From Streptomyces aurantiacus (GTDB lineage Bacteria; Actinomycetota; Actinomycetes; Streptomycetales; Streptomycetaceae): DNA of 64,000 nt. Of the stretch, positions 42,605 through 51,450 are shown piece by piece. Location: assembly GCF_027107535.1 (NCBI RefSeq), contig NZ_CP114283.1:5890001-5954000 (forward strand), written 5' to 3'. Position 1 is the first letter of the stretch. Each line of letters starts with the position of its first letter. The notes beneath the pieces are model-generated. The model saw nothing but the letters and a program-made list of their open reading frames with translations, was not told where the DNA came from and did not search any database. Both the position numbers and the translations under genes were made by a program.

Positions 42605-43914
42605 CAGATCTGATATCCCGCGCTCGCAACCGCCGTACCGGCCGCACCCGGCCCCCGAAGCCCCGCCGCGAAAGCACCTGGGGAACCTGGAAGACCCTGT
42701 CACCGCTGCTGCGGCTGCTGATCCTGACGCAACTCGCCTTCAACATCGGCTTCTTCGCCGTGCTGCCGTTCCTCGCCGAGCACCTCGGCACAGCGATCGG
42801 CATGGCGGGCTGGCTGGTCGGCTTCGTCCTCGGCCTGAGGACCTTCAGCCAGCAGGGCCTGTTCGTGGTCGGCGGCTGGCTCGTCGACCGGTACGGGGTG
42901 CGCCCGGTCGTCCTGGCCGGCTGTGCGCTGCGGGTCGCCGGGTTCGCCTGGCTGGGATACGCGGGAGCGACCTGGGCCGTGATCGGCTCGGTGCTGGTGA
43001 TCGGCTTCGCGGCCGCGTTGTTCTCCCCGGCCGTGGAGTCCGAGGTGGCCCGGCAGGCTGTGGCCCGGGAGGAGGAGGGCCACGGCCCGCGCACCCGGGT
43101 ACTGGCCCTGTTCACGGTGGCGGGTCAGGCCGGGTCGTTCGTCGGGCCGCTGCTCGGCGCGCTGCTGCTCGCCGTGGACTTCCGCACCGCCTGCCTCGCC
43201 GGTGCCGCCGTCTTCGTCCTGGTCCTGGCGGGCCACGCGCGCCTGATGCCGCAGCACATCCCCGGCCGCACTCCCGTACGAGGCAAGGGCGGGGCGGGCA
43301 CGCTGCTGCGCAACCGCCGCTTCCTCGCCCTGTGCTGCGCCTACGGCAGCTATCTGCTCGCCTACAACCAGCTCTATCTGGCCCTGCCGGACGAGGTGCA
43401 GCGCGCGGCGGGCTCCCAGGCGCCGCTGTCGTGGCTGTTCGCTCTCTCCTCCCTCCTGGTCGTCTTCATCCAACTGCCCGTCACCCGGTGGGCGGGTGAC
43501 CGGCTGGACCTGCGTCGTTCCATGCGCGCGGGGTTGCTGCTCATCGCCGCCGGATTCGCCGTCGTGGCCGTGGCCCGCCCGGCCGGCTGGACCGGCATCG
43601 CGGGGCTCCTGCCCGCCGCGGGTTTCGTCGTGCTGCTGACCCTCGGCCAGATGCTGGTCGTGCCCGCCGCCCGCGCCTGGGTGCCCGACCTCGCCGAGGA
43701 GGGCCGGCTCGGCCTCTACGTCGGCGCGCTCTCCTCCGTCTCGGGCCTGATCGTCCTCATCGGCAGCGCGGCCACGGGGTCCCTGATCGACCTGGGCCTG
43801 CCGGCCGCCGTCCCATGGCTCGCCCTCGCCGCCGTCCCCGCCCTGGCGGTGGCACTGGTGCCGCGACGTCCGGGAGCGGCCGAGGGACAGGGGGACCCGG
43901 ACCCGGGTCGGTAG
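42601..43914 (+). CDS. MFS transporter, probable metallophore exporter
   Basis: 437 residues, start overlapping the permease stop (ATGA). A basic N-tail of about 30 residues precedes roughly 12 membrane segments; GWLVDRYGVRPVVLAG is the MFS loop 2-3 signature and WAGDRLDLRRSMRAG its repeat at loop 8-9. In opine-metallophore loci (CntE, PseE-type) an MFS or DMT exporter of the free chelator sits with the ABC importer, and this layout matches. No biosynthesis gene is present here, so the chelator would be made elsewhere or taken from other organisms. Confidence 0.88.
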   Translation: MTDLISRARNRRTGRTRPPKPRRESTWGTWKTLSPLLRLLILTQLAFNIGFFAVLPFLAEHLGTAIGMAGWLVGFVLGLRTFSQQGLFVVGGWLVDRYGVRPVVLAGCALRVAGFAWLGYAGATWAVIGSVLVIGFAAALFSPAVESEVARQAVAREEEGHGPRTRVLALFTVAGQAGSFVGPLLGALLLAVDFRTACLAGAAVFVLVLAGHARLMPQHIPGRTPVRGKGGAGTLLRNRRFLALCCAYGSYLLAYNQLYLALPDEVQRAAGSQAPLSWLFALSSLLVVFIQLPVTRWAGDRLDLRRSMRAGLLLIAAGFAVVAVARPAGWTGIAGLLPAAGFVVLLTLGQMLVVPAARAWVPDLAEEGRLGLYVGALSSVSGLIVLIGSAATGSLIDLGLPAAVPWLALAAVPALAVALVPRRPGAAEGQGDPDPGR

Positions 43915-44098
43915 CAAGGCCGCAGGGCCGGTGTCTGCCGTGACACACGTGTTCCGTGCGGCCGGGAGGCAGGATTCGGACGGTGTGTCAGCCGGTCCTG
44001 GTCCGGCGTGACTGCTGTGATCTCTGCGGCGCCCGTCATCGCGTTCTCGCGCAGGTCAGCCGTGCTTGTCGCCGTGTCGGGGCGGGCAGGGAGGCACC

Positions 44099-44780
44099 GT
44101 GAGCGAGTACGGCGAAACGTCCCGGACGTCCGAGTCCGACGGCCTGGGCACCGCCCTCACAGGCCGTGCGCCCACCGTGGCCGACGTCCTGGCCCTGCCC
44201 GTCCTGGCGGCGGGGCGGCCGGAGGTCGTCACCGGTGCGACCCGCCTCGACCGGCCGGTCCGCTGGGTCCACATCACCGAAGTGACCGACCCCGCCTCGT
44301 TCCTCAAGGGCGGCGAACTCGTCCTGACCACCGGAATGCCGCTGCCGCAGGGCCCGGCCGGTGTGCGCCGCTACGTGGACGAACTCGCCGACGTCTCAGC
44401 GGCGGCCCTGGTCATCGAGCTCGTACGACGCTTTCACCGGCCGCCCGACACGCTCGTCCAGGCCTGCCGGACTCGTCGACCACGACACCCGGCACGGCAC
44501 CGCTCTCCTGACGACCCTGCGCCTCTGCCTGGACGCGGCAGGCAACAGGACGACCGCCGCGCGCCAGGGCGGCCTGTCCCGCGAGACCGTCTACCAGCGG
44601 CTTCGCAGCATCGAGCGGCTGCTCGACTGTGACCTCGAATCAGGTGAACGGCGTACCGAACGGCACGTGGTACTCACCGCGCTCGACGTCCTGCGGGACA
44701 GCGGGGAACGTCCTACTCGCGGCAGCCGAGGCGTGCGCGCAGCAGGTTGGGGTCGGTGGCCGTGGTGTAGGCGGCACTGA
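44099..44780 (+). pseudogene. PucR-family regulator with internal deletion and frameshift
   Basis: From GTG 44099 (GGGAGG upstream) the first 120 codons give a normal PucR N-domain: PTVADVLALPVLAAGRPEVVTGATRLDRPVRWVHITEVTD ... VIELVRRFHRPPDTLVQACR. At about 44470 the reading jumps by one base to the C-terminal part: DHDTRHGTALLTTLRLCLDAAGNRTTAAR and LSRETVYQRLRSIERLLDC, the PucR HTH. The central part (about 300 residues) is missing. The C-terminal frame reads on to 44780, overlapping the convergent gene. A deletion joined the two ends out of frame; the regulator is not functional. Confidence 0.85.
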
Positions 44781-45684
44781 GCACGTACACGTCCTTGCCG
44801 CGCAGGGCGACGGAGGTGGGGTTCTGCAGTCCGTCGGCGCCGTCCAGGACGGTGGTCCTGGTGCCGTCGGACCGGATGTGCTCGACCGTGTTGGGGCCGT
44901 TGAGGGCGGCGAGGACGTCGTCGCCGCGGCCCGTGAAGGCGAAGTCGTCAATACCGGCCATGCCCGAGGCCCTGACCTGCGGGGTGCCCGCGCGGTTTCC
45001 CGGGCGGACCGGTATGCGCAGGAGAGTGCCCCGGTCGAGGTTGGTCACCCACAGCGCGCCGGCGCGCACCTTCGCGCCGTTGACCCCGAGGAAGCCGGTC
45101 GAGGCGAGTTCGGGAGCGGTGGACCATGCCGTGGGTGTACCGCCGGTGACGGGGACGGTCCACACCGTGCCCAGCACCGAGTCGGTGATGTAGAAGTGCT
45201 TGCCGCGCTCGTCCAGCGCCAGGCCGTTGGGCAGGCCGTCCGCGGGCAGTGCGGCGATGCGCTGAGGGGCCTTCCCGGTGCGCAGCCGCCACAGCCCTGT
45301 GAGGTCGGCGGTGCCGGTCGCGTACAGCACGTAGACGGTGCCGTCAGGGGTACGGGCGATGCCGGTGGCCAGGGGGAAGCCGAGGACCGGTGTGTGGACT
45401 CCGCCGTCGGCGGGTGCGGGCAGCGTCGCCAGAACGCGCGTCGCGCCCCGAGGCGTCACCTGGGCCACCTGGCGACTGGCGGCGAAGGTGACGGCTGCGG
45501 TGCCGTCGGGCAACAGAGCGATGTTCTCCGGCAGTTGTCCTGAGGGCAGGTCGAAGTGGGCCGCGATCCGCACATCGGTCAGTGTTCCCCGCGCGGACGT
45601 GGCGTCGGCCGGTGCGGCCGACGCGAGGGTGGCAGCGGCCACCGCGATAGCCGTCATGATTTTTCTGATGCGTCGCTGGGACAT
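44713..45684 (-). CDS. Secreted SMP-30/gluconolactonase-like beta-propeller
   Basis: 323 residues with a Sec signal (IMTAIAVAAATLASAAPADA). The mature protein is a six-bladed propeller with repeated blocks such as PENIALLPDGTAAVTF, TGIARTPDGTVYVLYA, LPNGLALDERGKHFYITDS and NPTSVALRGKDVYVLSA. SMP-30 family members are lactonases or, more often in Actinobacteria, uncharacterised secreted binding proteins. It lies 190 bases downstream of an XRE/MmyB regulator on the same strand, a very common Streptomyces pairing, so the regulator probably controls it. Confidence 0.87.
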   Translation of the reverse strand: MSQRRIRKIMTAIAVAAATLASAAPADATSARGTLTDVRIAAHFDLPSGQLPENIALLPDGTAAVTFAASRQVAQVTPRGATRVLATLPAPADGGVHTPVLGFPLATGIARTPDGTVYVLYATGTADLTGLWRLRTGKAPQRIAALPADGLPNGLALDERGKHFYITDSVLGTVWTVPVTGGTPTAWSTAPELASTGFLGVNGAKVRAGALWVTNLDRGTLLRIPVRPGNRAGTPQVRASGMAGIDDFAFTGRGDDVLAALNGPNTVEHIRSDGTRTTVLDGADGLQNPTSVALRGKDVYVLSAAYTTATDPNLLRARLGCRE

Positions 45685-45874
45685 GGTTCCTTCACTGGGT
45701 TTCGGGCGTACGGCAGCCGCGGCGCGGTGCCGTGGTCGAGGAGGCGCCTCGAGGGAGGCCGCCGGGGTACTGCCGACCGGTGTGCGTGGCGGCGGCCGAC
45801 TGCGGGCCGGGCCGACGGACAGGGCACCGCGGCGGACACCGGTCGGCGGAGGGGGTTCGGTCAGCCGGTTCGGG

Positions 45875-46774
45875 TCAGCCGGTTCGGGTTTCGGCGCCGT
45901 GGCGCGGCCGGCCCGCTTCCCGCGGCGCGGTGGCGTGGACGAGCAGGGCCAGGGCCGCAGCGGAGGGGGAACCTCCGTCGGCGGTGGCCACCACCAGGGA
46001 CGGCCCGCTGCCCTGTGGGCTCTGGAGTGTCTGCTGAGTGACGGTCAGCGTCCCGACCAGGGGGTGGCGCATCTCGTAGTCGGCGACGTCGCAGGCCAGG
46101 ACCCGGTGATCGGCCCACATCGTGGCGAACTCCCGGCTGCGCACGGCCAGTTCACCGATCAGTGCCGCCAGCAGCGGATCGTCCGGGTGGCGGCCGGCCG
46201 TCAGGCGCAGATTGCCCACCACGGCCCTGGCCTTGGCGGGCCAGTCGACGTAGAGGTCACGAGTGTGCGCGTCGAGGAACACCAGCCTGGCCATGTTCGG
46301 CCGCCGGCCCGGGTCGTCGGGGCTGTCCGGGTCGAGATGTCCGGCGAACAGCCCGTGGCCCGGCAGGTTCCAGGCGAGGACGTCGCTGCGCCGGCCGATG
46401 ACGAGCGCGGGCGTGTTCTGGACGGCTGCCAGCAGGGCGCTCGTCGCCGGAGTGACGTGTTCGGTACGCGGCCGGCCGCCGGGCCCGCCCCGCCGCGGTG
46501 CACGGGCCAGGGTGTGCAGATGGGCACACTCGGACTCGTCCAGTCGCAGAGCGCTCGCCACGGCATCGAGCACCTCGCGGGAGGCGTTGCGTGACCGGCC
46601 CTGTTCCAGCCGGGTGTAGTAGGGGGCGCTGATGCCCGCGAGCATCGCGAGCTCCTCCCGCCGCAGCCCCGGCACGCGGCGTCGCTCGCCGTAGGTCTGC
46701 AACCCCACGTCTTCGGGGCGCAGTCGGCTCCTGCGTGCCTGGAGGAAATCGGCGAGATGCCCGTGCCTGTTCAT
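45875..46774 (-). CDS. XRE-family regulator with MmyB-type ligand-binding domain
   Basis: 299 residues from ATG 46774. The N-terminal Xre HTH is RRRVPGLRREELAMLAGISAPYYTRLEQGRSRNASREVLDAVASALRL. The rest is the MmyB-like (MLTR) domain: NTPALVIGRRSDVLAWNLPGHGLFAG, MARLVFLDAHTRDLYVDWPAKARAVVGNLRL, VADYEMRHPLVGTLTVTQQTLQSPQGSGPSLVVATADGG. These bind hydrophobic ligands such as fatty acids and usually repress a nearby dehydrogenase or secreted gene. The SMP-30 protein immediately downstream is the natural target. Confidence 0.93.
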   Translation of the reverse strand: MNRHGHLADFLQARRSRLRPEDVGLQTYGERRRVPGLRREELAMLAGISAPYYTRLEQGRSRNASREVLDAVASALRLDESECAHLHTLARAPRRGGPGGRPRTEHVTPATSALLAAVQNTPALVIGRRSDVLAWNLPGHGLFAGHLDPDSPDDPGRRPNMARLVFLDAHTRDLYVDWPAKARAVVGNLRLTAGRHPDDPLLAALIGELAVRSREFATMWADHRVLACDVADYEMRHPLVGTLTVTQQTLQSPQGSGPSLVVATADGGSPSAAALALLVHATAPREAGRPRHGAETRTG

Positions 46775-46867
46775 GCAGCCGAGTATGCGGACCGCCGACG
46801 ATCGGTGCCTCACCCTGCCGGGGTAGGGATCGGCAGGGTCTGTCCGGCACATGCTCCGCTCTGCCCG

Positions 46868-47290
46868 CTAGGTGCGGAGCAACGCCGCGAGGCGGTCGGC
46901 GGTCTTCTCACCGGCCCGCTGTTTGACCAGGCCCTCCTTGGCGGCCGCACGAATGCCGACCCGGGAGCCGCCCTCGTCCCCCGGTGTCACCAGCGCCGTG
47001 ACGACGACAGGGTTCATGCCGCCGTATCCGGCGCCGACGACGACACGGATCGGCTGTCGGTTCCTGACGGCGTCAGCGATGGGGACGTCGGTGGCTCGCC
47101 CTTCTCGTGCGAGTACCTCGACGACCCGTTGGACGGCGTCCTCGAACGGCAGCGGAATGATCAGATCGATCTCGTGGACGTTCTTCTTCATCCACTTGGC
47201 CACGAGCCGGGTCAGGCCACCGGCGGCTCCCGTGCTTGCGGCCAGAGCGCCGAGCTCCTCGGCCAGGATCTCGTCCTCGCTCCGGCGCAT
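46868..47290 (-). CDS. Conserved hypothetical protein
   Basis: 140 residues from ATG 47290 (AAGGGG upstream; ATG 47329 lacks a site). Not recognised. The first half is helical and basic (LTRLVAKWMKKNVHEIDLIIPLPFEDAVQRVVEVLAREG); the second half has an alternating pattern (QPIRVVVGAGYGGMNPVVVTALVTPG) and ends in a Lys/Arg-rich helix. No signal or membrane segment. It follows the molybdenum hydroxylase large subunit by 65 bases on the same strand, so it may be cotranscribed; it is not a known maturation factor. Confidence 0.6.
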   Translation of the reverse strand: MRRSEDEILAEELGALAASTGAAGGLTRLVAKWMKKNVHEIDLIIPLPFEDAVQRVVEVLAREGRATDVPIADAVRNRQPIRVVVGAGYGGMNPVVVTALVTPGDEGGSRVGIRAAAKEGLVKQRAGEKTADRLAALLRT

Positions 47291-47355
47291 GTGCCCACCC
47301 CTTCGTCCTCGCCCGACTGTGGTGCTCATGTAATCAGTCGGGGCCGGCTCGCCGC

Positions 47356-49491
47356 CTACCCGGGCCGCCCCGCCGTCCCCCGGCCGCCGGCCGGGTCCGC
47401 GGAGCCCGCCAGAATCCGGTCCGGGGTCAGGGGCAGTTCGCGGTGGCGGACGCCGGTGGCGTGGTGGACGGCGTTGCCGATGGCGGCCGCCGTACCGACG
47501 ATGCCGATCTCGCCGATGCCCTTGCTGCCCATCGGGTTGAGATGGGGGTCGTCCTCGTCGATCCAGTGCGCCTCGATGTCGGGGACGTCGGCGTGCGCCG
47601 GGACGTGATAGGCGGCCAGGTCGGACTCCACGAAGTCACCGGACGCCGCGTCCACGGTGCTGCCCTCGGTCAGCGCCATGCCCAGGCCCATGGTCATGCC
47701 GCCGATGAACTGGGAGCGGGCGGTGCGGGCGTTGAGGATGTGTCCGGCGGCGTACACACCCAGGAGGCGCCGTACCCGGACCTCTCCGCTCACCGTGTCG
47801 ACCGTGACCTCGGCGAAGTGGGCGCCGAAGGCGTGCCGTGCGTAGTCACTGCCGGAGTCGGCCTTGCCCGCCGTGTCGGCGTGCGCCCGGAGCCCCTCGT
47901 CCGGCAGCGGCCCGGTGTGCCCGGCCAGGGCGCCCGCGAGCCGCGTGCACGCCTCGTGGACGGCCCAGCCCCAGGACGCCGTACCCGACGAACCGCCGGC
48001 CAGCGGGGCCGACGACAGGTCGCTGTTTCCGATCTCGGCCCGTACCCGGTCGAGGGGGACGCCGAGGGCGTCGGCGGCGATCTGCGCGAGGACGGTGCGG
48101 GCGCCCGTACCGATGTCCGTGGCGTTGGTCCGGACGGCGAACCGGCCGTCGGGCAGCGCGTGCGCCGTCGCCCGGGCGGGGCTGACCATCACCGGATAGG
48201 TGGCGGCGGCCACGCCCGAGCCCACGAGGAGCGGGCCCTCGGTGCGGGCACGGGGGCGGGGGTCCCGCCGGGACCAGTCGAAGCGCCGGGCGCCCTCCCG
48301 CAGGCATTCGACCAGGTGGCGGCTGCTGAACGGCTTGCCGCTGTCGGGTTCGGTGTCCGGCTCGTTGGTGATGCGCAGTTCCACCGGGTCCAGGCCGGCC
48401 GCGACGGCGAGTTCGTCCATCGCCGACTCCAGGGCGTACATGCCGGGTGCCTCGCCCGGTGCGCGCATCCAGGACGGGCTGGGCACGTCCAGCGGCACCA
48501 CGCGGTGGGAGGTGCGCCGGTGGGGTGCCGCGTACATGACCCGGCCGGGTACGGCGGCCTGCTCCACGAACTCCTTGATACGGGACGTGTGGGTGGTGAC
48601 CTCGTGGAGGGACGAGGTCAGGACCCCGTTCGCGGTGGCACCCAGACGCAGCCGGTGCAGGGTGGGCGCCCGGTGGCCGACGACCGCGGCCATGAGTCGC
48701 CGGGGCAGCGCGAGGGTGACGGGGCGGCCGGTCGCCCGTGCCGCCATCACGGCGAGCACCACGTGGGGGCGTGGGGTGCCCTTGGACCCGAACCCGCCGC
48801 CGACGTGCTCACTGATGACGGTGATGTCGTCCTCGGAGAGCCGGAACAGCGCCGCCAGCGTGGCGCGTACGGTCGTGGCGCCCTGGCTGGAGTCGTGCAC
48901 GACGAGCCGGCCGTTGTCCCAGCGGGCGGTCGCCGCGTGCGGCTCCATGGGGTGGTTGTGCAGCGGCGGGACCCGGTAGTGGGTGTCGACGCGTACCTCC
49001 GCGGCCGCGAACGCCGCCTCGGGGGCGCCCTGTTCGCGGTGCGCGGGATGACCGCCGTTCGCCTTGTCGGGCACATAGGCGGCGGGATGGCCGTCGGTCA
49101 GGATCGCGTCGTGTTCCTCGACGTCGTAGTCGACGCGGACCGCGGCGGCGCCGGCCCGGGCCGCCTCCAGGGTTTCGGCGACGACCAGGGCCACGAACCA
49201 GCCGTGGTGCGGCACGCGCGGGTTCTGCAGGACGGCGAGGGTGGGGTCGTCCGCGGGTGCCAGCCGGGGCGCGTTGTCGTGGCTGAGCACCGCGAGGACG
49301 CCGGGCAGGGCCAGGGCGGCTTCGGTGTGGACGGTACGGACCGTCCCCCGGGCGATTGCGGCGGCCACCGGCCAGGCGTGGACGCGGCCGGGGACGGTCT
49401 GTTCGGCGGCGTACCGGGCGCTGCCGGTGACCTTGTCCCTGCCCTCACGGCGCTCCGCGGGCGCGCCCAGCGTGGTGCCGGTGTCGGCCAT
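47356..49491 (-). CDS. Molybdenum hydroxylase large (molybdopterin-binding) subunit
   Basis: 711 residues of the xanthine-dehydrogenase/aldehyde-oxidoreductase family. GRDKVTGSARYAAEQTVPGRVHAWPV starts the domain; GGGFGSKGTPRPHVVLAVMAARATGRPV binds the molybdenum cofactor; GSKGIGEIGIVGTAAAIGNAVHHATGVR has the active-site Glu. It lacks a Tat signal, so the enzyme is probably cytoplasmic, unlike E. coli PaoC-type. Third gene of an Fe-S, FAD, Mo operon, 23 bases after the FAD subunit. Likely substrates are aldehydes, purines or N-heterocycles; no more can be said. Confidence 0.93.
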   Translation of the reverse strand: MADTGTTLGAPAERREGRDKVTGSARYAAEQTVPGRVHAWPVAAAIARGTVRTVHTEAALALPGVLAVLSHDNAPRLAPADDPTLAVLQNPRVPHHGWFVALVVAETLEAARAGAAAVRVDYDVEEHDAILTDGHPAAYVPDKANGGHPAHREQGAPEAAFAAAEVRVDTHYRVPPLHNHPMEPHAATARWDNGRLVVHDSSQGATTVRATLAALFRLSEDDITVISEHVGGGFGSKGTPRPHVVLAVMAARATGRPVTLALPRRLMAAVVGHRAPTLHRLRLGATANGVLTSSLHEVTTHTSRIKEFVEQAAVPGRVMYAAPHRRTSHRVVPLDVPSPSWMRAPGEAPGMYALESAMDELAVAAGLDPVELRITNEPDTEPDSGKPFSSRHLVECLREGARRFDWSRRDPRPRARTEGPLLVGSGVAAATYPVMVSPARATAHALPDGRFAVRTNATDIGTGARTVLAQIAADALGVPLDRVRAEIGNSDLSSAPLAGGSSGTASWGWAVHEACTRLAGALAGHTGPLPDEGLRAHADTAGKADSGSDYARHAFGAHFAEVTVDTVSGEVRVRRLLGVYAAGHILNARTARSQFIGGMTMGLGMALTEGSTVDAASGDFVESDLAAYHVPAHADVPDIEAHWIDEDDPHLNPMGSKGIGEIGIVGTAAAIGNAVHHATGVRHRELPLTPDRILAGSADPAGGRGTAGRPG

Positions 49492-49514
49492 GCTGCTCCT
49501 CCTGAGGTTCCGGT

Positions 49515-50507
49515 TCAGCTCCTGCCGGGCGGCGCGAGCCGCTCCAGGACGTCGACGGCGAGACCGCGGGTCAGCCGCACCTTGTAGGCGTTGTCGCGCA
49601 GCGGCTCGGCGGCGGCGAGTTCGAGGTCCACGGCCCGCTCGAAGGCCGCCGTGGTGGGAGCGGCGCCCAGCAGTGCCTGTTCCGCGTGGCGGGCCCGCCA
49701 GGGACGGTGGGCCAGGCCCCCGAAGGCGACGCCGGCGTGCCGGACGACGCCGTCCTCCACGCCGAGCACCACGGCGACGGAGGCGAGCGCGAAGGCGTAC
49801 GAGGCCCGGTCGCGGGCCTTGCGGTACAGCGAGGGCAGCCCGGCCGGCGCGCTCGGCAGGATCACGCCGGTGACGAGTTCACCGGGGCGGATCTCGGTGT
49901 CCTGTTCGGGGCGGTCCCCGGGCAGCCGGTGGAACTCCGCGGCGGGAACGGTCCGTGGGCCGTCGGCCCCGAACAGCTCGACACCCGCGTCGAGGGCGGC
50001 CAGGGCCACGGCCATGTCCGACGGGTTGGTGGCGATGCACCCCGGGGAGTGCCCGAGCACCGCGTGGTCGCGGTGAACGCCGTCCCGGGCGCCGCAACCG
50101 GAGCCGGGCGCACGCTTGTTGCAGGGTTTCCCGGTGTCCTGGAAGTACGGGCAGCGGGTGCGCTGGAGAAGGTTGCCGCCGGTGGTGGCCGCGTTGCGCA
50201 GCTGTCCGGAGGCGCCGGACAGGAGCGCCTGCGAGAGCACGGGGTAGCGGTCACGCACCGTGGGGTGGGCGGCGAGGTCGCTGTTGCGGACCGTGGCACC
50301 GATCCGTACCGATCCGTCGGGCAGTTCGTCCACCGTGTCGAGGGGCAGCCGGCCGACGTCGACGAGGGTGGCCGGCTCCTCCACGCCGAGCTTCATCAGG
50401 TCCATCAGGTTGGTGCCGCCGCCGAGGTAGCGGGCGCCAGGATGTGCGGCGTACAGCTCGGCCGCCTCCTCGACGGTGGCCGCGCGTGCGTAGGCGAAGG
50501 GCTTCAC
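49515..50507 (-). CDS. Molybdenum hydroxylase FAD-binding subunit
   Basis: 330 residues from GTG 50507, overlapping the Fe-S subunit stop by four bases (GTGA). LGGGTNLMDLMKLGVEEPATLVDVGRL is the FAD-binding loop and GASGQLRNAATTGGNLLQRTRCPYFQDTGKPCNKRAPGSGC is the PaoB-type Cys-rich block, where four Cys residues may hold an extra [4Fe-4S] cluster, as in E. coli PaoB. This places the enzyme near the periplasmic aldehyde oxidase group rather than plain xanthine dehydrogenases. Confidence 0.93.
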   Translation of the reverse strand: MKPFAYARAATVEEAAELYAAHPGARYLGGGTNLMDLMKLGVEEPATLVDVGRLPLDTVDELPDGSVRIGATVRNSDLAAHPTVRDRYPVLSQALLSGASGQLRNAATTGGNLLQRTRCPYFQDTGKPCNKRAPGSGCGARDGVHRDHAVLGHSPGCIATNPSDMAVALAALDAGVELFGADGPRTVPAAEFHRLPGDRPEQDTEIRPGELVTGVILPSAPAGLPSLYRKARDRASYAFALASVAVVLGVEDGVVRHAGVAFGGLAHRPWRARHAEQALLGAAPTTAAFERAVDLELAAAEPLRDNAYKVRLTRGLAVDVLERLAPPGRS

Positions 50508-51163
50508 CGGATCACGTCCTCGACGGCGCTCACGATGTTCGGGTAGGCGCCGCAGCGGCAGAGATTGCCGCTGAGCCGCTCCCGGATCTCGTGCGGTCCG
50601 AGGGGAACCGGCTGCCCGGACGGTGTCGCGGGGTCTGTCACGTGAGAGGGGTGACCGGCCTCGGCCTCGGCGATGGCGCCGAGGGCGCTGCAGATCTGCC
50701 CCGGTGTGCAGTAACCGCACTGGAAGGCGTCGCGGTCCAGGAAGGCCTGCTGGAGCGGGGGGAGGGCTTCGCCGTCACCGTCCGTGAGTCCCTCCACCGT
50801 CGTGATGTCGTAGCCGTCCATGGCCACCGCGGGCAGCAGGCAGCCGTTGACGCGACGGCCGTCCACCAGGACCGTGCAGGCACCGCACTGGCCGTGGTCA
50901 CACCCCTTCTTGGCGCCGGTCAGGCCAAGGTGCTCTCGCAGTACGTCCAGCAGGACGGAGCGGTGATCGACGGTGAGGGTGTGCGGCTTGCCGTTCACCC
51001 TCAGCATCACCTCGGAGTGGTGGCGATCGGGTGATGTGGCGGCGCCGCTCTCCGGCTGCGGGCGCCCGGCCGGTTCCGGTGGCGCCCCGGGAGTGGCGGC
51101 GCTCTCGTTCCCGGGGCGAGTGCCCCCGTCGTCCGCGTCCGCGCTGTGATGTCGGCTGCCCAT
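50504..51163 (-). CDS. Molybdenum hydroxylase [2Fe-2S] subunit
   Basis: 219 residues from ATG 51163. A Gly/Pro/Asp-rich tail of about 45 residues precedes the plant-ferredoxin-like domain: GAKKGCDHGQCGACTVLVDGRRVNGC holds the first cluster and FQCGYCTPGQICSA plus LSGNLCRCGAYPNI the second. No Tat motif is in the N-tail, in contrast to E. coli PaoA, so the enzyme probably stays in the cytoplasm. First gene of the three-subunit operon; diverges from a Ser/Thr kinase with a palindrome between them. Confidence 0.93.
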   Translation of the reverse strand: MGSRHHSADADDGGTRPGNESAATPGAPPEPAGRPQPESGAATSPDRHHSEVMLRVNGKPHTLTVDHRSVLLDVLREHLGLTGAKKGCDHGQCGACTVLVDGRRVNGCLLPAVAMDGYDITTVEGLTDGDGEALPPLQQAFLDRDAFQCGYCTPGQICSALGAIAEAEAGHPSHVTDPATPSGQPVPLGPHEIRERLSGNLCRCGAYPNIVSAVEDVIR

Positions 51164-51245
51164 GCTCTTCGTGACCTTCCAACGGCACTCGGAACCACTC
51201 GGCTCGCGTATCCAGGCTGCGGCCCGCCACACCTTCCCGCACGCC

Positions 51246-51259
51246 GGAAGCATGCTTCC
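51246..51259. promoter_or_regulatory. Perfect palindrome between hydroxylase and kinase genes
   Basis: GGAAGCATGCTTCC is a perfect 14-base palindrome, 83 bases before the Fe-S subunit start and 192 before the kinase, in a region without genes. It is a candidate operator for the molybdenum hydroxylase operon. Confidence 0.5.
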
Positions 51260-51450
51260 CGGGGCGGGCGTACGCGCGGCCGGAAGCGAAAGATCCGATT
51301 CGTCCGGGGGTTTCGAAGACCGGCCGTACGGTTTCTATCTGAAACGTCAAGTAATGGCCATAGGTTGCTCGGTTGCACACCCCAACTGTCCCGCCAGCCC
51401 CTAGTCTCACCCCCAGGTTCATCCGACGAGGAACACGCGAGCTGAGGGCA

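Noticed and set aside
47236..49587. 783-codon plus-strand frame over the molybdenum hydroxylase large subunit
   Set aside because: Antisense shadow; the minus strand carries the conserved cofactor motifs.
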